From contig CAIRTT010000602.1 of the NCBI GenBank assembly GCA_903881535.1, positions 1 through 6,602 on the forward strand: a stretch of DNA of 6,602 nucleotides, read 5' to 3'. A program made the translations under genes and the position numbers. The notes beneath the pieces were generated by a model. It did not search any database and had not been told where the DNA came from. It worked only from the letters and a program-made list of their open reading frames with translations. The DNA comes from an uncultured Armatimonadota bacterium (GTDB taxonomy: Bacteria; Armatimonadota; Armatimonadia; Armatimonadales; Armatimonadaceae). Shown here piece by piece: positions 1 through 6,118 of the stretch (position 1 is its first letter; each line of letters starts with the position of its first letter).

Positions 1-1
1 C

Positions 2-856
2 ACCGCAAAGCTGCGGGATACCCCTAGCGAATCTTCAAGAACCCTTGGCTTGATGGACCACAATGCCACGTTGACGGTTCTGTCTACCAAGTCTGGTTGG
101 GTCCATGTCGTAACGAAGCGTGGTACCGATGGCTGGATTCGCCGTGATCTTGTCAATGTTAGTAAAGCACGCATAACGAAGGTTGTCGCTCCAACACGCC
201 CAGCCCGCATTTCTAATCGTAAAGATCTTCCTAAGGCGAAGGTAGCCGTTAGACGGACATCAACTCCGCAACCCGTGCACGTACGCGCCACTGCAGCCGT
301 AAAGCAGAAGTCGGAATCAACGGTTTCGACTGTGGCCGACGGTCAGCTTCCAGACTCTGTGCCAACCACCAAGAACGCCTTGGAGAGCAGAGTCACTATC
401 ACTGATCCGATTTCAGACAAGCGCAACTCTGTGGTCGGCTTTGCACAAGAACTCGCTGCATCGACCAAGTCCCCAAGTCCAGTCCGCTCGACCCTAATGA
501 GCCGTGCCATTTCACACCGTGGGACGCCCTATCGCTACGGGACAAGCGGCGGTGGGACGTTCGATTGCTCAGGATTTACATCTGCGATGTACCGGAAGGT
601 TGGCGTTAAGCTCCCTCGTACTGCTGCAGAGCAATTTGGAGTTGGACAGCACATTTCCAAAACCTTGCTGTCTAAGGGTGACCTGGTTTTCTTCCGCAAC
701 ACGGCTGGTCGGCGTGGAATCTCCCATGTGGGTATCTATTCTGGAAATGGCATGTTCATCCATGCAAGTTCCCGTGGTCATGCTGTACGAATAGACACAT
801 TGAAAAGTGGGTATTACTCCGGACACTTTGCCGGTGGACGACGGCTAATTCGTTAG
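2..856 (+). CDS. SH3b-NlpC/P60 cell-wall endopeptidase (5' partial)
   Basis: Secreted or envelope peptidoglycan hydrolase of the NlpC/P60 cysteine-peptidase family, which typically cleaves D-gamma-glutamyl-diaminopimelate bonds in stem peptides. The frame is open to the left edge, so the true start and any signal peptide lie outside. Numbering from base 2, residues about 3-55 look like a bacterial SH3 domain (LRDTPSESS at the start, SGWVHV and GWIRRDLV at the end). Residues about 56-160 are a Thr/Ser/Pro/Lys-rich linker without obvious fold. Residues about 165-284 are the NlpC/P60 domain: catalytic Cys189 in FDCSGF, His242 in SHVGIY and third polar residue His254 in FIHASS, with the usual GDLVFF segment between. 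All catalytic residues are present, so the enzyme is probably active. TTG at 50 or ATG at 53 are possible starts only on paper, because both fall inside the SH3 domain. Family call is firm; substrate is inferred. Confidence 0.95.
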   Translation, partial: TAKLRDTPSESSRTLGLMDHNATLTVLSTKSGWVHVVTKRGTDGWIRRDLVNVSKARITKVVAPTRPARISNRKDLPKAKVAVRRTSTPQPVHVRATAAVKQKSESTVSTVADGQLPDSVPTTKNALESRVTITDPISDKRNSVVGFAQELAASTKSPSPVRSTLMSRAISHRGTPYRYGTSGGGTFDCSGFTSAMYRKVGVKLPRTAAEQFGVGQHISKTLLSKGDLVFFRNTAGRRGISHVGIYSGNGMFIHASSRGHAVRIDTLKSGYYSGHFAGGRRLIR

Positions 857-889
857 TTCTGGATGGAATCTTGCAACCGGTTTTGAGCG

Positions 890-895
890 TACAAT
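890..895 (+). promoter_or_regulatory. TACAAT -10-like box for a leaderless M48 mRNA
   Basis: TACAAT ends six bases before the ATG at 902, the distance expected between a -10 hexamer and a transcription start on the A of the start codon. No Shine-Dalgarno sequence is present between the preceding stop and this ATG. A TTGCAA at 871-876 is only 13 bases upstream, so it is not a convincing -35. The leaderless reading is an inference from spacing and from similar boxes at 2027 and 3722. Confidence 0.45.
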
Positions 896-901
896 ATTCA
901 T

Positions 902-2029
902 ATGCACCTCAAATGCTTACTCATTGCTGTCGTCCTTCTTAGCGGCTATTTCACTGGTACTTGTGCGGCACAGCCACCAGTGGAAGATTCAGAAATAAAG
1001 ATTGGGCGCGAAGCTCACGACGAAATGCTGAAATCAGGAATGAAACTGATTGCAGATCCTGTTTTACTGGCACGCGTAAATGCGATTGGGTCTCGCTTGG
1101 CAACCATCGCCAATAAGACCGTCATTCCAGCTACCTACGGCACAGAAAACCGAACACCATATACCTATCGATTTCACATTGTTGATGACAAGGATGTAAA
1201 TGCTTTTGCATTGCCCGGAGGTTGGCTGTATGTCAACAGAGGCTTACTTGATTACGTTCAATCGGATGATGAACTCGCTGGGGTGCTCGCACACGAAGTA
1301 ATTCATGCCGCCCACCATCACATTTTGAAGCTGCAAAAAGAGCAGGACAAGTTGAATACCCAGCTTGCGATTGGTGCAATTGCTGCGATTTTTGCTAAGG
1401 TACCAGCAACCGACACTGGAAATTTAATAACCGGTCTCCAGCTCGTTGCCTTACAAAAAGTTAATGGCTACTCGCAGCAGGCGGAACGGGATGCAGATAG
1501 TGCCGGATTTGAGTTGACGCGCCTAGCTGGTTTCAATCCAGTGGGAGCACTGACGTTTATGGAGCGGCTTGCCAGAGATCAAAGGAATCGTCCTGAAGTT
1601 GACCTTGGAATCTTTCGAACCCACCCTCCTGAAAAACAACGTGTTGCTTCGTTAAAGAGTAAATTGGACTTTGCATCGATTCCGATCAATCGACGACAAA
1701 CAACTAACCAGCTCCGGCTAAGTGTGATGCCTGCCAAAAATCAAACTGTTATCTTTGAGCTACTTTTGGATGGTCGTGCAGTGCTTACATCGTCGGATAA
1801 AGCCTACCTCACACAGGTATCGATCGTACTTGACAAGGCATTGGATGTACCAACAGAGCTTTTCGATGTAACTCGGGCCGGTTCGAGTGTTCTTATCAGA
1901 GGCAGTGTTGTCTTCACGATGCGTTCAAGTGATTTGAAGCTTGGTCAAAATCCCGAAACCACAGCAGACAAGGCTCGAGATGCGATAAGGGCTGCATTGT
2001 TCAAAGTTTCGTTGGATGGAAACCTATAA
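902..2029 (+). CDS. Secreted M48-family zinc metallopeptidase
   Basis: Periplasmic or extracytoplasmic zinc metallopeptidase of family M48, the group that includes BepA, LoiP and YfgC-like envelope quality-control proteases. Residues 1-23 form a signal peptide with a probable AXA-type cut after TCAA (Ala23); the Cys21 context does not make a lipobox. The peptidase domain spans about 28-255: FALPGGWLYV precedes the zinc motif HEVIH (His131, Glu132, His135), and the third ligand is Glu195 in AERDADSAG. The RTHPPEKQRV segment near 240 is also typical. After about residue 260 a separate domain of some 115 residues follows; it lacks the TPR repeats of BepA and I do not recognise it. The start has no Shine-Dalgarno but a TACAAT box six bases upstream. 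The kinase gene follows nine bases after the stop. Family assignment is secure; the physiological substrate is unknown. Confidence 0.93.
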   Translation: MHLKCLLIAVVLLSGYFTGTCAAQPPVEDSEIKIGREAHDEMLKSGMKLIADPVLLARVNAIGSRLATIANKTVIPATYGTENRTPYTYRFHIVDDKDVNAFALPGGWLYVNRGLLDYVQSDDELAGVLAHEVIHAAHHHILKLQKEQDKLNTQLAIGAIAAIFAKVPATDTGNLITGLQLVALQKVNGYSQQAERDADSAGFELTRLAGFNPVGALTFMERLARDQRNRPEVDLGIFRTHPPEKQRVASLKSKLDFASIPINRRQTTNQLRLSVMPAKNQTVIFELLLDGRAVLTSSDKAYLTQVSIVLDKALDVPTELFDVTRAGSSVLIRGSVVFTMRSSDLKLGQNPETTADKARDAIRAALFKVSLDGNL

Positions 2030-2032
2030 CAT
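2027..2032 (+). promoter_or_regulatory. TAACAT -10-like box for a leaderless kinase mRNA
   Basis: TAACAT, whose first three bases are the stop codon of the M48 gene, ends six bases before the ATG at 2039, the same spacing as the box in front of the M48 gene. No Shine-Dalgarno sequence precedes this ATG and no clear -35 is visible. The kinase gene could instead simply be read through from the M48 promoter. Confidence 0.35.
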
Positions 2033-2038
2033 AATCAC

Positions 2039-3241
2039 ATGATTACGCCCTTTATGGACTACTTGCGAAAGCGACCCGCGAGCGTCTATTGGATGTGTAT
2101 ATTGGGCATATTGCTCTGGATCATAGCCAGACACTTCGGGTTTGATGCCAAGGCACCGCAGATATTGTTTGTCCCGATGCTCTGCGTTCTCGTTGTTGCT
2201 GCAACGAATTTGTCACTTAGGAAAGCCGTTTCGACCTATTCTGGAACAGTAAAACCAAAAATCAAAGTTGGTTGGATTTTTGCTGTTGTAGATTTCACAT
2301 GTATCGTGTTGGGCTTACGATTTACTGGGGCCCTCCACTCGCCATTATGGGTCGTGACATTTGTTGTCGTTGCTGGTGAGACAATCCTAGAGGATCGATT
2401 TGTTGCGACAGTAACGCGCTCAATCGCGTGTTTAGCACTTCTCCTCGGTACACTTCCGACTCCCCTCGCGACTAACGATTGGGTTGGCTACTTCCTGGAA
2501 ATGTTCGTCCGAATGGGATTGATCATTGCTGTAAGTTCCGTAATGCGCAGGCTACGTGTGCAAGCTGAAGTAGCACAGTCTGAAGTTGCAGCACTTAGAA
2601 GCGATCTTGCTCTTTCAAACCAACGTGCTTCATTGGCAAGAGAAATCCATGACAGTATAGGTAATGCTCTTGCGGCAACTGTTTTACGGATGGAAGTCAT
2701 GGGGCGCCTACGAGAAAAAGATGGTGATAATCAGGCCGCTGATTTGTTTCGTGAGGAAGCCGATGTTGTTCGCCAATCTATGCAACAGATTCGGGATTGG
2801 ACCTTTCTCAACCATCCTTGGAGTGTTGATGCCCCACTCTCAGAAGTCCTTAGTCGAGAGGTTGCCAGATGGTCACGTAGAACAGGAATTGCAGTAAAAA
2901 TATTAGGGTCCGACTCTATGGATTGCCTTGGAAATCATCAAACGATACCCGTACTGCGCATCGTCCAGGAAGCCCTTACAAATGTTGTTCGGCATGGAGT
3001 GAGCGTCGATACAGTCGATATCGCGGTCAGCTTGACTGGTAGCATTGTGACCATTTCAATCACTGATAATGGGAAAGAAGCGATGACCTTACAGGGCACT
3101 TCCGGGCTGGGAATGGATTCAATGCGGGGCCGGGCGACTTCATTGGGTGGTGTATTCACTGCTACAGCCACATCAAATGGATTTGAAGTCAAAATTGAAC
3201 TGCCACGTAGTCGAAGCTTAGATAGACAGTTTGCCGAGTAG
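2039..3241 (+). CDS. Membrane sensor histidine kinase, NarL/DesK class (HisKA_3)
   Basis: Sensor kinase of a two-component system: autophosphorylates a histidine and passes the phosphate to a response regulator, normally of the LuxR/NarL class. The N-terminal half (about 16-166) contains roughly five to six hydrophobic membrane segments and no large extracellular loop, as in DesK-like sensors of membrane state. A short helical linker (about 167-195) leads to the HisKA_3 dimerisation domain with phospho-acceptor His204 in REIHDS. The ATPase domain has an N-box with Glu311 and Asn315 (VQEALTNVVRH), G1 box Asp343-Asn-Gly345 and G2 box GLGM at 356-359. The DxxxQ phosphatase motif of this class reads DSIGN, with Asn209 in place of Gln. 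No response regulator lies in the window, so it is an orphan here. Its last 24 bases overlap the convergent PilZ gene. The stimulus is unknown. Confidence 0.92.
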   Translation: MITPFMDYLRKRPASVYWMCILGILLWIIARHFGFDAKAPQILFVPMLCVLVVAATNLSLRKAVSTYSGTVKPKIKVGWIFAVVDFTCIVLGLRFTGALHSPLWVVTFVVVAGETILEDRFVATVTRSIACLALLLGTLPTPLATNDWVGYFLEMFVRMGLIIAVSSVMRRLRVQAEVAQSEVAALRSDLALSNQRASLAREIHDSIGNALAATVLRMEVMGRLREKDGDNQAADLFREEADVVRQSMQQIRDWTFLNHPWSVDAPLSEVLSREVARWSRRTGIAVKILGSDSMDCLGNHQTIPVLRIVQEALTNVVRHGVSVDTVDIAVSLTGSIVTISITDNGKEAMTLQGTSGLGMDSMRGRATSLGGVFTATATSNGFEVKIELPRSRSLDRQFAE

Positions 3242-3760
3242 AGTATCAACAAGATGCTCGGCCCACATGTCATGGTCATCTTGATTGTCAAATTCGAATC
3301 GAATTCCAACAAACTGATCCGCCATCCACATGATGTCAGCCAATACCAAAACATTGTTCAATGAACCAACACCCAATTTACATACAAAAGGACCAGTCCG
3401 AGGAATACTTTCAGTACGAACTACTTTAGCCCCACCGATACCTACATCTACTACACTCAACGTAAACCAATCATCACTAAAAATTGTAATGTTTATCGAT
3501 TCTGGAGCTGCCCACCGTCTGTACTGACGGCGTTGACTACTAGATTGAGCGACATTATTTACTGTCGGAAAACTCTTCATTCGAAGCTTGGCTAACAGTT
3601 TAAGTGCAGCATCCTGCTTGTCAAGGATAAGCTCCAAATCGCGTGAATCTTCAAGTTCCATCTTCGTAGGTCTTCCTCTTTCATCCAGAATATGCCAGCA
3701 ATAATCTCTACCCTGACATGATAACTTGAACCGTGGATGTAATACGAAGTGTAATCGCAT
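3218..3760 (-). CDS. PilZ-domain protein (putative c-di-GMP effector)
   Basis: Soluble protein of 180 residues with a C-terminal PilZ domain, the standard bacterial cyclic-di-GMP receptor. Residues 77-82 (RRQYRR) give the RxxxR element, and residues 105-110 (DVGIGG) match the second motif, D-x-S/N-x-x-G, with Gly in the Ser/Asn place. The following beta-rich stretch to about residue 158 (LADIMWMADQFVGIRFEF) fits the PilZ barrel. Residues 1-70 form a separate, unrecognised N-terminal region including a charged helix near 35-62. The stop codon TGA directly precedes ATG 3760 in frame, so this is the furthest possible start; Met34 (codon 3661-3659) is an alternative that would remove the overlap with the rhomboid gene. 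There is no strong Shine-Dalgarno at 3760. It overlaps the kinase gene by 24 bases at its 3' end. Nucleotide binding is inferred from the motifs, and the downstream target is unknown. Confidence 0.85.
   Translation of the reverse strand: MRLHFVLHPRFKLSCQGRDYCWHILDERGRPTKMELEDSRDLELILDKQDAALKLLAKLRMKSFPTVNNVAQSSSQRRQYRRWAAPESINITIFSDDWFTLSVVDVGIGGAKVVRTESIPRTGPFVCKLGVGSLNNVLVLADIMWMADQFVGIRFEFDNQDDHDMWAEHLVDTLLGKLSI
3722..3727 (+). promoter_or_regulatory. TAACTT -10-like box before the rhomboid start
   Basis: TAACTT ends five bases before the GTG at 3733, resembling the boxes ahead of 902 and 2039. It lies inside the opposite-strand PilZ coding sequence. No -35 or Shine-Dalgarno is evident. 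Inferred from spacing only. Confidence 0.3.
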
Positions 3761-4329
3761 TCAGTATGCCAATCGCTTGGATGTATCTGTTTTTGCATCG
3801 TACGGAACCGCACCGTAGGACTCAATTCGTTGCTAATTGCCTTTTGACGGTTTCAGTGATGATCTCTCTCCTTGCATTTAAATTTGATCCACTTAGAAAA
3901 GCTCCGACGTCATTTCGAATCCTGTTATCACCACTTTTGCATGCAGATTATCTTCATCTTTGTCTCAACATATTTGGTGGATTCTTGGTCTTAAATCAAC
4001 TTGAAGAGGCCATTGGTAAGAAACGCACCGTTGTCATAATGGCCTTAGCGTTGACAACCCATTTCACAACCGTTTGGGTACTTGCCGTACTGACCCGGAC
4101 TCCTATTGAAGTTTTGGGGTTGAGCTGGACCATTTTTACGGCGCTGGGCTATCTTCTATTGTTGAGAATCTCGACCTTCAAGACAGTTCAGAAGCTCAGT
4201 TTCTTTCTTGTCATGCTCTTAGTGTCCCTCATCGAGGTATCCACACAGACAATCGTTGTGCATGGTCTCGCGATTCTGTTTGGTGGCGGGTTGTCGTTGT
4301 TCGTATCAAAATTTACGGATACACACTAA
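3733..4329 (+). CDS. Rhomboid-family intramembrane serine protease
   Basis: Multi-pass membrane protein of 198 residues that matches the rhomboid fold, whose members cut transmembrane helices of client proteins within the bilayer. The HxxxxHxxxN signature is exact: His70, His75 and Asn79 (HADYLHLCLN), as in GlpG. The catalytic serine is Ser131 in GLSW and the partner His177 in VVHGLA, so the dyad is intact, but the usual GxSG glycine after Ser is Trp132. Hydrophobic segments are near 3-21, 33-49, 73-92, 99-121, 127-145, 153-168 and 175-192, that is one extra segment before the six-helix core. GTG 3733 is preferred because starting at ATG 3766 would shorten the first segment to about ten residues, and a TAACTT box lies five bases upstream. 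Its 5' end overlaps the divergent PilZ gene by 28 bases. Activity is probable but untested because of the Trp. Confidence 0.82.
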   Translation: MDVIRSVIAFSMPIAWMYLFLHRTEPHRRTQFVANCLLTVSVMISLLAFKFDPLRKAPTSFRILLSPLLHADYLHLCLNIFGGFLVLNQLEEAIGKKRTVVIMALALTTHFTTVWVLAVLTRTPIEVLGLSWTIFTALGYLLLLRISTFKTVQKLSFFLVMLLVSLIEVSTQTIVVHGLAILFGGGLSLFVSKFTDTH

Positions 4330-4466
4330 ATGTTTGATGAGCAGAGGATCGATCAATTGGCGTAATCAAGTTATGTCACTGCACCGATCCATGATTTTCG
4401 ACAGTAAATAGATGTTGTGATTATCTGTACGGAATTGATGTGTCGGTGCGGGATAACATATACGCG
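4330..4466. other. Intergenic gap without a recognisable gene
   Basis: This stretch separates the rhomboid gene from the five-gene operon. ATG at 4330 abuts the rhomboid stop and opens an 11-codon frame (MFDEQRIDQLA) ended by TAA at 4363-4365; it may be chance or a leader peptide. I see no strong hairpin, terminator T-run or repeat. The end of the gap depends on the start chosen for the next gene (GTG 4440 or ATG 4467). Confidence 0.5.
4454..4459 (+). promoter_or_regulatory. TAACAT -10-like box before ATG 4467
   Basis: The same hexamer as ahead of the kinase gene, ending seven bases before ATG 4467. It favours 4467 as the start of a leaderless operon mRNA over the GTG at 4440. If translation begins at 4440 the box is just coding sequence. 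Confidence 0.3.
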
Positions 4467-5255
4467 ATGAAGTCGACATTTCGGGAAAGACTTGACAGAG
4501 TGTTGTGTACCAATCTGGTACCAACTCGTAGTCAATACACTATTGTTGATCAGCAGGAAACATCCGATGTCGCCATCAAGTTATTGATCGAGTCGCTGCT
4601 TGATTCGACCACTTCTGAAAATGTAATTGTCATCGATGAGTCTGAATCGCTCAGAGTGGTAGCTTCTATCCCTAACCAATCGTCGTTCAAACGACAAGTC
4701 TCCCGCCTCATTGGTGACATCGCGATTTATCTTCATTCAAAAGATGTGAACCGTTCAAAGGTCATTCGTGTCGGGGCGAGTGGTCAATCGCGAAATAAAT
4801 GGTCGTCACAAAACGTAACCTGTGTAGGGCAGTTGGCTACGAATGGCAATACGCCTAAGTCTGAAAAAACGGCATACTTGCTCCGAAGCCTACTAATGCG
4901 ATTATCTGGTACGGGTCACCTAATTGTTATCTCTGATTTCCGTTCCCACATGTGGCGGAGAACTCTCAACTCATTGATCGCGGCCGGGCCACGGGTAACC
5001 CTTGTACATCTTGTTGATATCGCTGATTGCGATTTCGTACTTTCAAGTGATGCCCAGCTAGATTTAGCGACACAACCTGATCCATCCCCATGGAATACCC
5101 CTATGGTTGATTCAACAATTCCGCCATCAGACGTCCATACGTACCTGACCGCCTTCGCGAATATGAACGACATCAACCTTTTAGGCATTATCGTTCACGA
5201 AAATTCCTTAGAGGAAATCATGTGTGCATTTGAAACCGGAGCCATTCATGACTAA
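4467..5255 (+). CDS. Divergent DUF58/VWA-like protein
   Basis: Soluble protein of about 262 residues resembling DUF58, a family with a von Willebrand factor A-like fold often paired with MoxR ATPases. Numbering from GTG 4440: VIVIDESESL holds an intact MIDAS-type DxSxS (Asp66, Ser68, Ser70); a helix with IAIYL near 97-101 follows; LIVISDF (Asp166) matches the second core strand and PRVTLVHLVD the next. The DUF58 signature Y-x3-D-x5-D-W is only faintly visible as YTIVDQQETSDV, without the Arg and Trp. There is no signal peptide or membrane segment and no neighbouring MoxR gene. ATG 4467 is preferred for its TAACAT box; GTG 4440, behind a weak GGA, is the alternative and would add nine residues. 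It overlaps the next gene by eight bases and appears to head the operon. The family call rests on patterns read by eye; a generic VWA protein is possible. Confidence 0.6.
   Translation: MKSTFRERLDRVLCTNLVPTRSQYTIVDQQETSDVAIKLLIESLLDSTTSENVIVIDESESLRVVASIPNQSSFKRQVSRLIGDIAIYLHSKDVNRSKVIRVGASGQSRNKWSSQNVTCVGQLATNGNTPKSEKTAYLLRSLLMRLSGTGHLIVISDFRSHMWRRTLNSLIAAGPRVTLVHLVDIADCDFVLSSDAQLDLATQPDPSPWNTPMVDSTIPPSDVHTYLTAFANMNDINLLGIIVHENSLEEIMCAFETGAIHD
5238..5241 (+). promoter_or_regulatory. GGAG ribosome binding site selecting start 5248
   Basis: GGAG sits six bases before ATG 5248, inside the end of the DUF58-like gene. It decides this start over the upstream in-frame ATG at 5224, which has no such site. 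Confidence 0.7.
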
Positions 5256-5505
5256 CGTTTCCAAAACGCCTCTCACAGATCCTGCAGACTTACTTACTTT
5301 ACTTGGAAGGTTCGCGGCAGGCATCGTGATGAATCTCTTGATCGTCTGGGGACTGACCAAACAAAACTGGTGGAGTGTCAGTCTCTTCACCGTTGCCAGT
5401 CTCATTATTCATCGCGCAACCATTGGCCTTTATCGTAGATTACGAAAAGAACGTGCAGAGAAGGTGGCTCTTCTCGAAGCTGAATTACAGAGTGTGGAAA
5501 AGTGA
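5248..5505 (+). CDS. Small two-TM membrane protein with C-terminal coiled coil
   Basis: Protein of 85 residues with no family I recognise. Residues 1-16 are polar; hydrophobic segments near 17-36 and 42-58 form a membrane hairpin, and residues 61-85 are a highly charged amphipathic helix (RRLRKERAEK, then EAELQSVEK) that could be a short coiled coil in the cytoplasm, given the positive flank after the second segment. The start at 5248 has a good GGAG site and overlaps the DUF58-like gene by eight bases. The stop overlaps the start of the next gene in a GTGA junction. The position suggests a membrane anchor or partner for the DUF58-like protein, but that is inference from context only. Confidence 0.75.
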   Translation: MTNVSKTPLTDPADLLTLLGRFAAGIVMNLLIVWGLTKQNWWSVSLFTVASLIIHRATIGLYRRLRKERAEKVALLEAELQSVEK

Positions 5506-5720
5506 AGCGAAGATTACTGACGAATCAGCAGCTGTTCTGGTTGTTTGTATCTAGACAGGCTGTTTCATTTGGAATCCTTGTTTGGTTAACCGTCATGATG
5601 TACGGGCTTCCTGATCCACGGCTGTTTTATGCGATGGTTGTCTCAAGCTTCTTCTTTGCATTGTTCGCCCTCTCAGTAATTATCAAGGCAATACAGCAGA
5701 ATCGACAGGGATCGAAATGA
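5502..5720 (+). CDS. Small two-TM membrane protein
   Basis: Protein of 72 residues, unrecognised. It begins with a basic MKRRLL segment, then has hydrophobic stretches at about 11-34 and 41-63 separated by a GLPDPR turn, and ends in a short polar tail (KAIQQNRQGSK). The layout, a hairpin with both ends probably in the cytoplasm, mirrors the preceding 85-residue gene, so the two may form a pair in the membrane. It starts with GTG inside the GTGA overlap with the preceding gene and ends in an ATGA overlap with the next one, which argues for translational coupling and for its being a real gene despite the size. Confidence 0.72.
   Translation: MKRRLLTNQQLFWLFVSRQAVSFGILVWLTVMMYGLPDPRLFYAMVVSSFFFALFALSVIIKAIQQNRQGSK
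5707..5711 (+). promoter_or_regulatory. AGGGA ribosome binding site for start 5717
   Basis: AGGGA five bases before ATG 5717, within the end of the preceding gene. Good agreement with a Shine-Dalgarno sequence, unlike the starts at 902 and 2039. Confidence 0.65.
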
Positions 5721-6118
5721 ACATCCTAAATGCAATGCTTGTCGACCGTATCGAAAAACACGAAAACGGTCGGATTGATCTGGTAGATATTGGACTTCAT
5801 CGCGACTTGATGTTTGATTCCTTTCCGATTACTTGGGATGGGATGGTTTTGTTTTTTGAGCTTGAGCTCACTCCCGATGTTCGTGGCAAGCGGATACATA
5901 TCTATGTGGCTGTAGTTGCACCAGATTCGTCCGTATTAGGCGAACCACAACAGTTTCCAGTCCATCTACCAAGCGTCGACCAGTATGATGGCGACAGTCT
6001 CCCGTTCGATTACAATATCCCGACAATGTCGATATCAGGTCCTGGGAAATATTGTGTTCGCATTCACACATCCTCCGAGATCCTTCGTGACGTTAGCTTT
6101 CAGGTACATCAACGATGA
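5717..6118 (+). CDS. DUF6941-like beta-rich protein
   Basis: Cytoplasmic-looking protein of 133 residues without signal peptide or membrane segment. The opening AMLVDRIEKHENGRIDLVDIG, then a hydrophobic LFFELEL strand, a GKRIHIYVAVVAPD strand pair and the closing GKYCVRIHTSSE plus VSFQV follow the layout of the DUF6941 family as I remember it: small beta proteins starting with a 'lad/cd ... GklniiG' line. The function of that family is not established. The gene overlaps both neighbours by four bases (ATGA junctions at 5717 and 6115) and has its own ribosome binding site, so it is part of the operon. The assignment is by eye and could be superficial. Confidence 0.65.
   Translation: MNILNAMLVDRIEKHENGRIDLVDIGLHRDLMFDSFPITWDGMVLFFELELTPDVRGKRIHIYVAVVAPDSSVLGEPQQFPVHLPSVDQYDGDSLPFDYNIPTMSISGPGKYCVRIHTSSEILRDVSFQVHQR

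Noticed and set aside
50..55. TTG/ATG as the start of the NlpC/P60 gene
   Set aside because: The same frame stays open to base 2 and encodes the first strands of the SH3 domain, so these codons are internal.
871..895. Full sigma70-like promoter TTGCAA ... TACAAT
   Set aside because: The spacer is 13 bases, too short; only the -10-like box is kept.
902..970. Lipoprotein signal on the M48 peptidase (Cys21)
   Set aside because: The residues before Cys are G-T, which do not fit a lipobox; an AXA-type cut after Ala23 fits better.
2938..3354. 138-codon open frame on the - strand across the kinase 3' end
   Set aside because: It is a shadow of the ATPase domain, which has intact N, G1 and G2 boxes on the + strand; its translation shows no domain.
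5224..5247. Longer start for the 85-residue membrane protein
   Set aside because: ATG 5224 lacks a ribosome binding site, while 5248 has GGAG at six bases.
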